Source of the DNA: Halichoerus grypus
Lineage: Eukaryota; Chordata; Mammalia; Carnivora; Phocidae
Length of the DNA stretch: 64,000 bases
Direction of reading: 5' to 3'
Assembly (NCBI RefSeq): GCF_964656455.1
Contig: NC_135717.1
Location: 144,908,308 to 144,972,307, forward strand
Below are positions 34,828-46,130 of this stretch, in pieces (positions within the stretch are counted from its first letter, which is position 1; the number at the start of each line of letters is the position of its first letter). The notes under the pieces were generated by a model, which saw nothing but the letters and a program-made list of their open reading frames with translations, searched no databases and was not told where the DNA came from. Made by a program: the position numbers and the translations under genes.

Positions 34828-35265
34828 AGACAGTTAAGTGGTTAAGAGAATGTGTTTTTTTTTTTTTTTTTTTTATTTATTTATTTGAGAGAGAGAGCAC
34901 ATGAGAGGGGGGAGGGTCGGGAGGGTCAGAGGGAGAAGCAGACTCCCTGCTGAGCAGGGAGCCAGATGCGGGACTCGATCCAGGGACTCCAGGATCATGA
35001 CCTGAGCCGAAGGCAGTCGCTTAACCAACTGAGCCACCCAGGCGCCCAAGAGAATGTGTTTTATAGTCATATAAATCTTGCCATAAATATCAGCATCACC
35101 ACATTCCTTCTGTGTGATCATGAATGAATTGCTTAACCTCTCTGAGTCCCAGTTTCCTCCACATAAAACTGAGGATAGTCACTGTATATACTTCATCGCT
35201 TTGTTGGAAAAAGCTAATTATAATTCTTGGTACATAATAGGAACTCATTGATTATTCACCACCAA
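34828..35265 (+). repeat. MIR SINE split by a young Can-SINE
   Basis: The MIR starts at 'GACAGTTAAGTGGTTAAGAG', is interrupted at 34858-35047 and resumes with 'TTGCTTAACCTCTCTGAGTC' and 'CCAGTTTCCTCCACATAAAA'. It ends 'CTTGGTACATAATAGGAACT'. This dates the insertion as much younger than the MIR. Confidence 0.85.
34858..35047 (-). repeat. Young Can-SINE inside a MIR
   Basis: An intact minus-strand SINE with a perfect 14-bp duplication AAGAGAATGTGTTT at 34844-34857 and 35048-35061. Its body is almost the same as that of the SINE at 15721-15928. Confidence 0.96.
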
Positions 35266-35512
35266 AATATTAGTCAGGTACCTTGGGGCCTAGACATAGC
35301 CATGCCCCTATCAACATGACTTTGAAAACATCACTTATCCTCCTTGTCAATCAATACTATCTATTCTAAATTAGAGATAAAATTACACATTTTCTGTCTG
35401 GTTCATATAGTTGTGAAGATTAGTAAAGATCATAGCCAGTCATTTAACCCCAACATTATTATGATTGAAAATTTGTATTATTTTAATGATAATAATTCAT
35501 TCATTCAAGTGC

Positions 35513-35865
35513 TGTTATGGACTGAATGTTTGTGTCCCCCCAAAATTCATATGTTGAAAACTTAAGCTTTAATGTGATGGTTTTGGAGATGGAGCCTTTG
35601 GGAGGTAATTAGGACATAAGGGTGGAATCCTTGTGATGGGATTAGTGCCCTTATAGGAAAAGAGAAGAAAGAGTTTGCTTCCTCTTTCTCTGCCATGTGA
35701 TGACACAGCTGTCTGTGACCCCGGAAGAAAGCCTTCACCAGAACCTGACCATGTTGGCACCTTGATTTTGACTTCCCAGCCTCAAGGACCATTAGGAATA
35801 AATTTCTGTTGTTTAAGCCACCCAGCGTATGGTATTTGTTATAGCAGACCAAAGAGACTAAGACA
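35513..35865 (+). repeat. ERVL-MaLR solo LTR, MLT1-like
   Basis: It starts TGTTATGGACTGAATGTTTG and ends AGACTAAGACA, the terminal TG...CA form of this LTR group. Internal landmarks are 'GGGATTAGTGCCCTTATAGG', 'CTGCCATGTGATGACACAGC' and a polyadenylation signal AATAAA at about 35798. No internal retroviral region accompanies it, so it is a solo LTR. I cannot see a clear 5-bp duplication. Open frames of 63-135 codons across it are not genes. The exact subfamily needs a database. Confidence 0.85.
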
Positions 35866-37389
35866 GATACATAAGAGTAGGGCACAAGATGGAAAAAGAT
35901 GAGGTCTTTATGCAGTGAGTTTTTGCATGCCATTCCCTCAAATATGGTAAGAGAATAAATAGCAGGCATTTGGCAAAGAGTTAGTTATCAGGAAATAATA
36001 AACCAAAATCCAGAAATGTGCTTATCTCTGGGGGTAGGGGGTTAGAGGGGTATCAGATAAAAAAGGATCAAGATGGTAGGGACAGCATTATCTTAAAATG
36101 ACTAGCTCGTGTTAGGTAGTTGGTCCCTGAGGATTCCTTTTATTATTCTACTTCATAATTTACATAGAAGCTACATACATTCCCTTTTAAGTTTCAAATA
36201 TTACATAAAATTCTAAAAAACATAAACAGTTATTGATTAAATGTTATTTTCTAATTACCATGTATATGTGAAATATATGAGGTATTTTATGTTTGAAGGA
36301 AAAAAAAGAAATTTTGATCTCAAGGAATATCTTTCCTTGAAGGATCTTCCCTACAAAGATAAGTTTACAGAAGATTTAAAAATTAATATGAGTGACATTA
36401 CTATTAGGTGACAAAATCCATGACACCAGCAGTCTCCTTTTCCTTTGAGCTTACATCTGAAACTGAGTTTTCGAAGTACTCTCCATCATGCATTTTTCCT
36501 ATCACTGAGTTTTACTCAGATTTTTATTCCCTTGCTCACTCCCAGGGACATAATTATACTTTTTTTTTTCATTTTAACACTCAGTAACATAATAAAGAGT
36601 TACCTAAGAAACAAGTTAACTTTATGAATGTGAAATGTTTTTTTTGTTTTTTTTTTTTGCCACAACATGTTACACATCGCTTTTGGTTTAAATGTGAAAC
36701 TTGGCACACAGGCAAACAAAGAACAAAGAAGCATGTTGTTGGAATGAGTTGTGTATTGGCCTCTGAGGATGGACTTCAAGGTATAAGCTTATAGAAATTC
36801 TTTCTAACTGGAAGTTGTGTGCATTCCCTCCTGCTGTTTTATCCCCAGTACTTGCTTATACACTGGAATCGTTGTGGGGCTCTGCTCACAGAAATTCAGT
36901 TGGGCTATTAGGTTCAAACCATGATTCTTTCATATTTGAAATGTTAAATTTTTTCCACAATAAACTACCTAGATTAAAATCTATAAAATAAAAGAGAATT
37001 GTAAAGGTTTTAAATGACTCAATGTAATAGGAATCCTGAACCACATTAAACTGTAACAACTTGGTCAACTTTTCATGTTCCTCCTCATCTCAGTGACTTG
37101 CTTCTGCATAGAGTGTCTCTGAAGAACAGAAAGACACCAAATAAACAGATATGAGAAAGTGTGAGTTTGGCCATAATAAAGACATATCTTAAGAAAGATG
37201 GGCAAGATTCCCAGCATTCTTCAGAGACACCTGAATTCTGTTTTCTTTGCGGTGTGTAAAGTTTCCGTGTCCAGTTGATTCCCTTATGATTTAAACTTAA
37301 TTAAGTAGAACATAGAAATATTTCAGTAGATTTGATGGCTTTCCTTTTGTGTCTATAAACTCCACAAGGTCAGAAACTATATTAGCTTT
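35866..37389. other. No gene or recognised repeat
   Basis: About 1.5 kb, AT-rich, with a T-rich tract at about 36637-36659. Nothing else is supported. Confidence 0.5.
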
Positions 37390-37750
37390 TCCTGAGTCAT
37401 TTTATTATAACAAATAACACAATAATTTCACTGACTTAAAAAAACAAAGGTTTATGTTTGTTCATATTATGTGTCAGCTGTATGTCAGCTGAGGCTCTGC
37501 TCCACAAATATTCATTCTGGAATCCAGATTGAAGAAACAATCGCTATCTAAGACATGTCATTCTTATGGCACACAGAAAAGAAAAATGGTAGAAAGCGAC
37601 ATAGGCTCTTAAAATCTCCTCTTGACAATGGCATACATCACTTTTGCTTACATACCATTGGTCATACCAATAGCATGGCTAACCTTGATGTCAACCGAAT
37701 GGTATCTTCCTATTTAGATGCACACAGCAAGTCATATGATAATGAGTAAG
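37390..37750 (+). repeat. Old repeat, family unresolved
   Basis: 'GTGTCAGCTGTATGTCAGCT' with 'GAGGCTCTGCTCCACAAATA' and 'ACATACCATTGGTCATACCA' resembles a common degenerate mammalian repeat also seen at 47.2 kb. Confidence 0.5.
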
Positions 37751-38639
37751 AAGTATATTCCTCGTAGAGGGAAGGCATCAAATAATTAGGAACAATTACA
37801 CAATCTACCACAAGAACTTAGTCTGACATTCACTACTACACGCCTTGTACCTAGGACCATTTTGGTCCTTTATTAGTATTTGATCCATTCAATGGTTATT
37901 CAAACTTGCATTGATTAATTTACTACTATGTGCCTGAAATACATTAGATGCTTGGGATACTGTTGTAAACAAACACCAATTCATCGAGCTCTTACTCTAA
38001 TGATAGGGAAGACACAATAAACAGAGTAAGTTAAATGTACAGCAGTTAGATGGTGATAATTTCCATGAGAACATTTAGACAGAGGCTGTAGTTTTAAATA
38101 GAGTGATCACAAAAGGTCTCACAGGGAAGATTATGGAAAGACTGAAAAAGAATGTGGGAGAACAATATGGAGATCTGGCTGCCAGAGTGTTAGAGGGACA
38201 GAGACCATGAGGTAAAAAGTCCCTGATGCAGACATAGCAAGTGTGTTTGAGAAACAGCAAGGAGATGAGTGTAGTTAGAGCTGAAGCAGATAGAAGGGAT
38301 GTGGTAGGGGAATCAGTGCAGGAGAATTTATAGGGAATGTGGGTCTTTTCACATATTTAGCTTTTCAATGACTAGGAAGTCATCAGAGGGCTTTGAGGAG
38401 CAGCATGTTCTGATTTACATTGATTTATATTTTATTTACTTATTTATTTTTGATTTTGTAATTGTTGATTTGCATTTTAAAGGATCATTTTAGCCTCAAT
38501 GTTGAGAACAGATTGACTTGGGGTTAGGCAGAAGAAGGAAGACTAGTTATGAACATATAACAAACTAGATGAGAGATGACAATGATTTAAACCATGGGGA
38601 AGCAGTGCTGGTGGTAAGAAACGGTTGGGTTCTGGCTAT

Positions 38640-38830
38640 TTTTTTTTTTTAAAGATTTCATTTATTTACTTGACAGAGAGAGAGCACACACAAGCAGGGG
38701 GAGTGGCAGAAGGAGAGAAGTAGGCTCCCCGCTGAGCAGGGAGCCCTGTGCAGGGCTCCATCGCAGGACCCTGGGATCATGACCGGAGCTGAAGGCAGCT
38801 GCTTAACCGACTGAGCCACCCAGGTGTCCC
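38640..38830 (-). repeat. Can-SINE, minus strand
   Basis: Tail complement with a T-run, the CGCTGAGCAGGGAGCCCTGT body and the head complement GAGCCACCCAGGTGTCCC. A 9-bp duplication TCTGGCTAT lies at 38631-38639 and 38831-38839. Confidence 0.95.
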
Positions 38831-39034
38831 TCTGGCTATATTTTACAGGTAAAACCCATTGGATTTCCTTCTTGATTAGAAGTGGAGTAGGAGACAAAGA
38901 GGCACAGGGATAATCCCACGATTTTGCCTGAGTCAATAAAGGACTGATGGAGTGGATTAACTGCACCAATAGACCCACTTTGTTCTCGCATTCCTTTATC
39001 CACATATTTTGAATACAAGGATATTTCTTTCAAT

Positions 39035-39445
39035 ACTCCTATGCTTGTTCATGTGACTTGCTTTAGTCAATGTAACAATAATCTGTAAGACCTTAAATGT
39101 GCTTGCATACTGGGGACTAACGCTCTTGCTCACCTGAAACCCTAAGCCTCCATGCAAATAGGCCCAGACAGGAGTCCAGATGATTAAAAACACACAGGTC
39201 CAATCACCCTCATTGTCTCTGATAATAACCAGTCAATCCCTCAAAGCAGAACCAATCTAGCTAAATGGTAGTTAACTTCAAATACATGAGTAAGCCCAGC
39301 TTAGAGCAGTAGAATAATTACCCAGCTGATTCTAGCCCAAACTGCTAACCCACATAAATGTTAGCTAAATATTTGATTTCTGTTTTTAGCCACTAAAATG
39401 GGGGAGGGGGGGTGTTACACAACAAAAGCCGTCTGATACAATGAA
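39035..39445 (+). repeat. MLT1-like ERVL-MaLR LTR, diverged
   Basis: 'TTCATGTGACTTGCTTTAGT', 'GTGCTTGCATACTGGGGACT', 'ACATGAGTAAGCCCAGCTTA' and 'TTTTTAGCCACTAAAATGGG' follow the MLT1 layout. It is decayed and its exact ends are uncertain. Confidence 0.65.
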
Positions 39446-39560
39446 GTTACTATTAACTTTGATGGGGATGGTTTTGTGAGGTTTAATTCTAAAGATGAAG
39501 ACTAGAAGCTTATTTTTGGACATGTTAAATATGCAATGCCTATTAGGTATTGTATTGAAG

Positions 39561-40904
39561 TAGAAGAAAGGAACAAGAGAAATACAGTACAGCAAGCAGG
39601 AAGGCTTAAGGATTCCATAGGTTTAGTGACCAGTTAGAGTGTTTATGTGTTTTTCTCCATAAGAATGGACAAAGAATAGGAGGAGTCAGAGCACTGGACT
39701 TGCTAGATACCTGTTAGATATTAAGATGTTAAATGTTGACAAGTCAAAGTAAATAAAAACTGATTAAAGCAAATAAAAAATCTTCAGAGTTTTTCAGTGT
39801 ATCCCTTATATTCCAAATTTTTTAGTCAAGCACTAAATAGGACCCACAAATCCATGCTTGGTGCTGTGAGATATACAAAATAAAAATAAATATAAGATGA
39901 TTTCCATATATTTGGAAAAAGAGATTAACATACATAAAACAAAGTGAAATGGATTAGATGAAAAACTGCATTATACTAACTATAGGATTAGAAGAAATAA
40001 CAGAAGATAGTAAAAACCATAAACTCAAGTTTCTGGGGAAAATTTCTGGCAAATGATAAGTACGGTTTTTGTTGGTAGAGCAGGGGAGAAGTAGGAAAGA
40101 GAATTTACAGGGACAAAGAAGTCGTAAGGATAGAATGAAACTACCAGCTGGAGCAGGAGATGGATGATACAATAAAGTTGATTATTAGACAGACTCAGGT
40201 AACTCACCAATCACAGACTGTCAAGGGCAGTGGTGTCCTGGTAAATATTTAACAACTGGCTTTTCAAAGATTGGGGAGGCTGGTTATTTGTAACGTGCTG
40301 TTTTCCATGTTGCCAGCATTGCCAATTTCAAGCTACCAATATGGTTTGACCAACTTGTAAAATTCCTGAGATTAAATAATCATGTCTTTTAGGCCAGTAT
40401 ATGCCAGATCCAACACATCACTCCTAGACATTCTTCCAACCAAAACATAAATATCTTTGTCACTTTGGGAATACTGCATCTTGGGATATTAAGCCCTCTG
40501 GATCACCTGGAAAGTGACTTGTTTTTATTCAATCCAGAAACATTTCTAAAAAGCTAAAATGACTTAGGTACTCAATTAAATGTGATTGATGATTTTTCCT
40601 TATTGTTATGAGGCCAAAATCATAACATTTAGTTCTGTCCTCTGGAATGCAGCAACTCATTGAGCTCTCCTTGTGTATGGGTTCTTGATCCATTTCTGGT
40701 GAACCATCTAATATGGCCCATGGTTCCACAGAGACAACATTATGTTGATCCCAAGTGTTCCATCCTGAATCTTATGGAATTCATTGTCCTGGGAGGCAGT
40801 TCATATAGAGTGAAAGAAACTTATGAGTTTGCTTATGAGTTCCACCATTTATCATCTCTGTAACCTTATAAAATCAAACTCACTTCTTCCCCTACTCACA
40901 ACAC
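39561..40904. other. No gene; possibly more of the ancient repeat
   Basis: 39.8-40.2 kb has a texture like the repeat upstream but no phrase I can match firmly. Motif-free frames of 61-72 codons overlap on the minus strand at 39.95-40.21 kb. Confidence 0.4.
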
Positions 40905-41845
40905 TTCTGACATGAGATGTATAAATTTTTCCACACTAAGCAATTTTCCAGTTGTTGGCAGACAATGACTGGATGTCCTATAACTTAACTCAATTCTGAT
41001 ACTAACTGCCCAGAGTTAGCACAGACCTCACAAGTTAAGGGCTCAGTCCCCTAAGACTGCTTCCCCACCCCCACCCCCAGATGCCAATTGCAAGTAGTAA
41101 GTTCCAGTTTAGCCACAACTTCTGTCCAACCTAGCTACATATCAGGGGTTCCCATGACCCCCTCCTCAGTTTTGATAATATGCTAAAACATCTCATAGAA
41201 CCCAGGGAAACAGTTTATTTACTATTATGGATTTATTACAAAGGATATTTTAAAGGAAAGATATAAACTGACAGATGAAGAGATATATAGGGTGAGGTTT
41301 GAAAGGGGTATATTGAATCTTATACACATTGAAATGAGTATAAGAGCTTCTTAGATGTTAGTCGGTCAACCTCCCAGAATACAGATCTGTTCATCATCTC
41401 AGAAGCTCTCTGAACCCCTTTGGGTAGGGTTTTTATGGAGGGTTCATTATATAGGCATGGTTGATTAAATCATTGGCCATTGGTTATTAACTCAACCCCT
41501 ATCCTTTCTCTCTTTCTGGAAGTCAGGGGGTAGACCAAAAGTTCCAACCCTCTAATCACAGGGTTGGTTCTCCTGGCAATGAGCCCTTCATCCATCTTTA
41601 GGGGCTTTCCAAAAATCACTTCATTAACATAAACTCATATGGTTGAAAGAGCTCCTTATGAATAACAAGATATTCATTTCAACTTTACTGCTCCAGAGCA
41701 GTTTCAGGAGCCAGGGACAAACACCATATATAATAAAAGATGTTTCTATTGCTCTTATCACTTAGGAAATTACGAGGGTTTTGAAGCTTTGGCCAGGAGC
41801 TGAAGACCAAAATACTCATTTCTTATTAATCACATACCACACCTT
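40905..41845 (-). repeat. Old endogenous-retrovirus LTR, minus strand
   Basis: In complement it begins near TGTGATTAATAAGAAATGAG and contains 'ATTGGCCATTGGTTATTAAC' and 'AACCCCTTTGGGTAGGGTTT' (the Met-poor, promoter-like half of this LTR). It then runs into 'TATCAGGGGTTCCCATGACC'. The same sequence family lies in sense at 43018-44090. I recognise it as an old ERV-type LTR but not its database name. Confidence 0.65.
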
Positions 41846-41847
41846 GG

Positions 41848-41960
41848 AACATTACTTAACCTCTCTGAGTTTTCTGCAAAAGAGGATAATAATAACACTT
41901 ACCAATAAGGTAGCTAATGGTATCTTATGATTATCAGCTGGCATTTAGTTGTTCTTATTG
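41848..41960 (+). repeat. MIR SINE fragment
   Basis: 'CATTACTTAACCTCTCTGAG' then 'TTTTCTGCAAAAGAGGATAA' is the MIR core in sense. Confidence 0.7.
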
Positions 41961-42304
41961 TTTATTTAAATTTTAACCAAATCAGTGATGTCTCTTTACA
42001 ATTCTGTTCCTGGGTGACCTCAGATGAGTTAACTAAAATCTAAGATTTAATTTGTATTTAATTATTTAATGAGACATTTGATAGAAATAGTTTTTCTAGC
42101 CTCTTATATTCTATAATTTCATGAGACTATAACTCAGATCTCTGGGTCATTTGTTGCCCTATCATATTATTTATTCTTTGCTTAAAACCAGCATTCATAT
42201 TCAGAAGACTTAGGACATAAAATATTTTGAGGTTAGTGGACTCCCAAAATTTCCTGCCATCTTCCCTATTATGATTTGTATTTTCTACCCACAAATAAGC
42301 CCTT
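41961..42304. other. No gene or recognised repeat
   Basis: Short AT-rich interval with nothing to report. Confidence 0.5.
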
Positions 42305-42490
42305 TAAAACTGAAGTGTTCAATGAGATAGCCACTAGCCATCTATGGCTATTTAAATTTACATTAAGATTAAATCAAATAAAAAATTCAGATCCTCAGTT
42401 GCATGAGCCACACTTCTGGTGCTCAGTAGCCATCTCTGAAGGTACAGAGGATTTCTATCATTGCAGAAATTTCTATTTGACAGTATTCCT
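42305..42490 (+). repeat. hAT-type DNA transposon relic
   Basis: 'GCCACTAGCCATCTATGGCT' followed by 'ATTTAAATTTACATTAAGAT', 'CAGTTGCATGAGCCACACTT' and 'TTTCTATTTGACAGTATTCC' matches a common non-autonomous hAT-like element whose ends read CTGTCCAATAGAA. No transposase is encoded. Confidence 0.65.
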
Positions 42491-43017
42491 CAAATTATTC
42501 ATGAGATACCACAGCTCTTTTAAGCATAGCACATAAAGTCAGAAGTCTGATTTGAGAGGCTGGGAAATGAGAATTTTGACCAAAATCTCAGTCTCTAATC
42601 ATCTATTTCTTTTCAACAGACTATCTATGTTCTCAAGTTACAATGTGAGAAAATTCCATCTTGCTTTCTCTACTGTCTCTAGCTATCCTTGGATATCCAT
42701 AACAATAAAATAGCCATCATCATTTAGAAGAACTTATGACATAAATGACTTTAAGTGCTTCATGCATTCATCATTTGCAGAAGAGGAAACCATGAGTCAC
42801 TCCCGTTACATTATTTTTAGTGGAAGAGCCACAAATATAAAGAAAACCAATTGAATGTACTTTACTTATATCCTATGTGCCATACCATCTCGCATTCTTA
42901 GGATATACCAACTTTCTAGGCGTAACTTTCCTATGGATCATAGCACCTCCTCTTTATTTCACCATGATGGATAGTTTGCAAATTAAGATCAGAAAAAAAT
43001 CCTGATTTATACTTACA
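42491..43017. other. No gene; likely MIR piece inside
   Basis: A probable minus-strand MIR piece lies at about 42745-42845 (CATCATTTGCAGAAGAGGAA). The rest is unremarkable. Confidence 0.5.
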
Positions 43018-44090
43018 TGAGATAATAGAAAAAATATATCTTGGTCTTTGCCCCCAGTTCCTAGCACAGAGCTCCTAAAAACCTTGTAACAACCTAGGTG
43101 ATAGGAACAATAAGAGTGTCACTTGTTCTAATATTTGTCTTTAACTCCATCCCTAACATAGGGCTCCTAAAATCCTTGTGCATTTGTAAGTGATAAGAGC
43201 ACTAGAAGCATTTTTTGTTCTATTAATGCAATGCTGGATGGGTTTCTGGATGGATCCTTCATCCTGAAAGACCAAGCCATGATCAGAAGCTTGAATTACC
43301 AGTCCTTCCCCCATTCTCCAGAAAGGGGACAAAGGCTGGAAGTGCAGTTGATAATTGATTGTGCCTATATAAGTAAGCTTTCATAAAATCCCAATAGTAT
43401 GAGGTTCAGAGAGCTTCCAAGTTGGTGAAAACATGGAGGTGGTGGGAGAGCCACAGGCCCCAAGAAGGCATGGAAACTCTATTCCCTTTCCCTTATACCA
43501 TGTCCTATGCATCTCTTCCATGTGGATGTTCATCTATACCCTTTATCAATCTTTTAATAAACTGGTAAATAATATTTCCCTAGTTCTGTGAGCTGCTTTA
43601 TTAAATTAATTGAACCCAAGGAGACAGTCATAGAACCTCCAATCTATAGCCAGTTGGTCAGAAGCACAGGTGATAACCTGGGTTTGAGACTGGCATTTGA
43701 AGTGGCATGGGAAGGGACAGTCTTATGGAACTGAGCCCTTAACCTATGAACCCTGCTGGTGTTACAGAGAATTGTTTGTTGATGCGGGCAAAAACCTCCA
43801 CATGTTGGGTGACCAGAAGTGTTAGAAGTTAAGTGTTTTGGGGTGCATGGGTGGCTCAGTCTTTAAGCGTCTGCCTTCCGCTCAGGTCATGATCCCAGGG
43901 TCCTGGGATAGAGCCCCGCATCGGGCTCCCTGCTCAGCAGGAAGCCTGCTTCTCCCTTTCCCGCTCCGCCTGCTTGTGTTCCCTCTCTCCCTGTGTCTCT
44001 CTCTGTCAAAAAAAATAAATAAAATCTTTAAAAAAAAAATAAGTGTGTCGGGCAAAAGTAAAGGAGACACACAGGGAAGAGAGACACAGT
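43018..44090 (+). repeat. Old endogenous-retrovirus LTR, plus strand, with internal duplication
   Basis: It opens TGAGATAATAGAAAAAATAT and carries 'CATAAAATCCCAATAGTATG' at the usual TATA region, 'CTATGCATCTCTTCCATGTG', the polyadenylation signal AATAAA at about 43556 and 'GAGGACACACAGGG'-like sequence near the end. The opening block is duplicated at a 92-bp period (GCTCCTAAAA at 43071 and 43163). A SINE (43839-44039) interrupts it. It belongs to the same family as 40905-41845, opposite strand. Confidence 0.68.
43839..44039 (+). repeat. Can-SINE inside the ERV LTR
   Basis: Head GGGGTGCATGGGTGGCTCAG, a full body and an A-rich tail. Flanks TAAGTGTTT and TAAGTGTGT suggest a short duplication (43830-43838 and 44040-44048). 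Confidence 0.94.
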
Positions 44091-44754
44091 AGGGAAGAGC
44101 TGGATTTTTCCCTACACAGGAGGTGGGTAGCTTGTAATAGACCATGAATATTAATTTAATGAATGAATGTTAATGACTATTGTTAATAAAATGTAAACAC
44201 TTTACTTCTTTAATAAAATCAGAGCTTTTTCATTTCTGTTTCCCAATCTAAAATCTAATACTTAATATATATTATATAATAGAATAGATCTTAAGGATCC
44301 AAGGAATTTATATTTTTGGTATATGTTCATTTTATTGGTAGTAGAAATCAATCAAAAATTATTTTTCTTGAAAAACAATACTCTCAAGAATTTCTGCTTG
44401 CCTAAGGAATCGAAGTCACTCATTGAAGAAATTACATGAAGCGATCCCTTTAATTTCAAACTATAATATATACTAGATTCATAGGTAGATCTAGTTAGTG
44501 GGAATTATTTTCTTCAGTAGCAGAGCAATGTAGATAGAGACAGGAAATTAAAAATATTTCTGTTGCATAAAGCATAATGTTAAGTTAAAACAAAATTGTC
44601 TACTTCTTACAAAAGGTTAATAATATTATTTTGTTGTGTTTGTTCTTGCTTACTTATAGTACTATTCTTCAAAATGATGACTGTTTTGGGTCATGTTCTT
44701 ATGTCCAGACATAAACTACTTTTCATGGTATCCACTTGGATGAGAAGCAACATA
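44091..44754. other. AT-rich stretch, nothing recognised
   Basis: No gene or repeat signature beyond the general AT richness. Confidence 0.5.
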
Positions 44755-44990
44755 TTGGGATGGTTTAGAGCATCCATTAATAGGAACCAGGCTGCCTGGG
44801 TTTGGCTACTAACTTTAACAATCTATGTGACCTGGTAAGTAATGCAACCTCTCTGTGCTACCATTTCCTTATTTGTAAGATAGAAATAATAATAATCCTA
44901 CCTCAGCAAGTAATTAAATTTTAAATTAATTTATAACTAAAGGATTTACAGCTGTGCCTAGAGTAGTAAATCCTCCATGTTAACAATTAA
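44755..44990 (+). repeat. MIR SINE, nearly complete
   Basis: 'AACCAGGCTGCCTGGGTTTG', 'AACAATCTATGTGACCTGGT', 'GTGCTACCATTTCCTTATTT' and 'TACAGCTGTGCCTAGAGTAG' follow the MIR consensus in order. Confidence 0.85.
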
Positions 44991-45544
44991 TCATTTAGAG
45001 ATGCATATTTTAAAAAGTATAAAATATTACCATAAAATATATAAGTGCATATATTTTTTAATAGAGAACAATAGGGATCATGATTTGTTTTTTAATAGGG
45101 TGAAAACTAAATAATGCCTTATGTGATTTTTCTATTTTTGCTTCCTTTTTATTTATACAGTAAATAGTAAGCTATAAAATTTAAATGTGCTCTAGAGAAA
45201 TTGTTCATCTTTATAAAGAGAATAAAAGTTCTCTTTATAAAATAAAATAAAAGCAAGTATGTTCTTATGTTTTCTAAGAAATAAGCAAATTATATTTACA
45301 TTAGTCAGATAAATTTATTTTTGTTCCTTATTCAAATATCTGGTGCAAATTTAAAGTGATATGATTGGACTTTCCTAAATTAGGACCTGGTTGGTTAGTT
45401 ATTTAGTAGAAAATCATGATCACACTTGGGGGGAATCTGATATAGTAAACAATCTTAACTAAAAGCTAATTGGTTGGTAACTTTTAAGCTTATTTTTTGG
45501 TTTCAGAATCTTTTAGTATTTCTTATAGGAGTTTTTTATTTTAA
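44991..45544. other. AT-rich stretch with a small palindrome
   Basis: A perfect 12-bp inverted repeat (TTATAAAGAGAA at 45211-45222, complement at 45229-45240) surrounds a 6-base loop. No gene is seen. Confidence 0.5.
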
Positions 45545-46130
45545 TTTTAAATTACTGCTTGCATCAGTCAGGGTTTGAGCACAGAAATGGAAATTATACT
45601 GCATATTTAAACAGAATTTTGTATAGTGATTTGGTTCTACATTTGGAGGGCTGAACAAGCAAAAACGAACACTGAGGAAACATAATGGTAGTTTAACAGT
45701 AGGAAACAGCTGCCAGACATAGGAAGCAGGATTATCAGAATCTAGAAGCTGGGGGGAGGAGCCAGACAAAGCCGGCACTCAGACCTCTGAGGAGGGGATG
45801 TTGCCTAGCCTAGCTGATGCTAACTCAAGAGCTCAGAAGGGCGCTTGGGAGTTGGGGCTAAAATTGCTGAGGAGGTTCCAGCTTCTACGGAAACCAGGAG
45901 AAGCCATGCTGTGTCAGAAAACCTGTTTGTTGCCCAAGTGATGTGCCATTGTTTAGGCTATACTGACAGGGATAGCAATAAATAGGAAGGACAAAGTTCC
46001 TCTCTCTTCTTCCTGCTTCCAAAGTCCCTCTCCCTCCAGGTCCCCCTAGTGACAGAGGAAGTTAACTCGTAAAGGAGAAACAATTTTTCAGAGACCCAAC
46101 CTCAGTGTCACAAAGCTGAGAAGAGAAGGG
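45545..46130 (-). repeat. Old LINE-type repeat, family unresolved
   Basis: 'CATCAGTCAGGGTTTGAGCA', 'AACAGAATTTTGTATAGTGA', 'CCTCTGAGGAGGGGATGTTG' and 'CTTCTTCCTGCTTCCAAAGT' follow a common degenerate mammalian repeat, GC-richer than its flanks. Strand and family are provisional. Confidence 0.45.

Larger units (their letters stand above)
37960..39560 (+). repeat. Ancient interspersed repeat, interrupted by a SINE and an LTR
   Basis: The segments 'ACTAGGAAGTCATCAGAGGG', 'AGCAGCATGTTCTGATTTAC', 'AAAGGATCATTTTAGCCTCA' and 'GGACATGTTAAATATGCAAT' run in the order of a known old mammalian repeat whose name I cannot give with certainty. It is broken by a SINE (38640-38830) and an MLT1-like LTR (39035-39445). 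Confidence 0.5.

Noticed and set aside
35562..35969. 135-codon minus-strand frame as a gene
   Set aside because: It lies antisense across an MLT1-like LTR, has no domain and no gene context.
38658..39005. 115-codon frame as a gene
   Set aside because: It runs through a Can-SINE. Similar frames containing WVAQSVKQLPSA-like text recur at several SINEs (4.0, 15.7, 34.9, 43.8 kb), which shows they are SINE translations.
35513..44090. The several LTRs as one provirus
   Set aside because: They belong to at least two LTR groups, lie in different orientations and have no gag-, pol- or env-like sequence between them.
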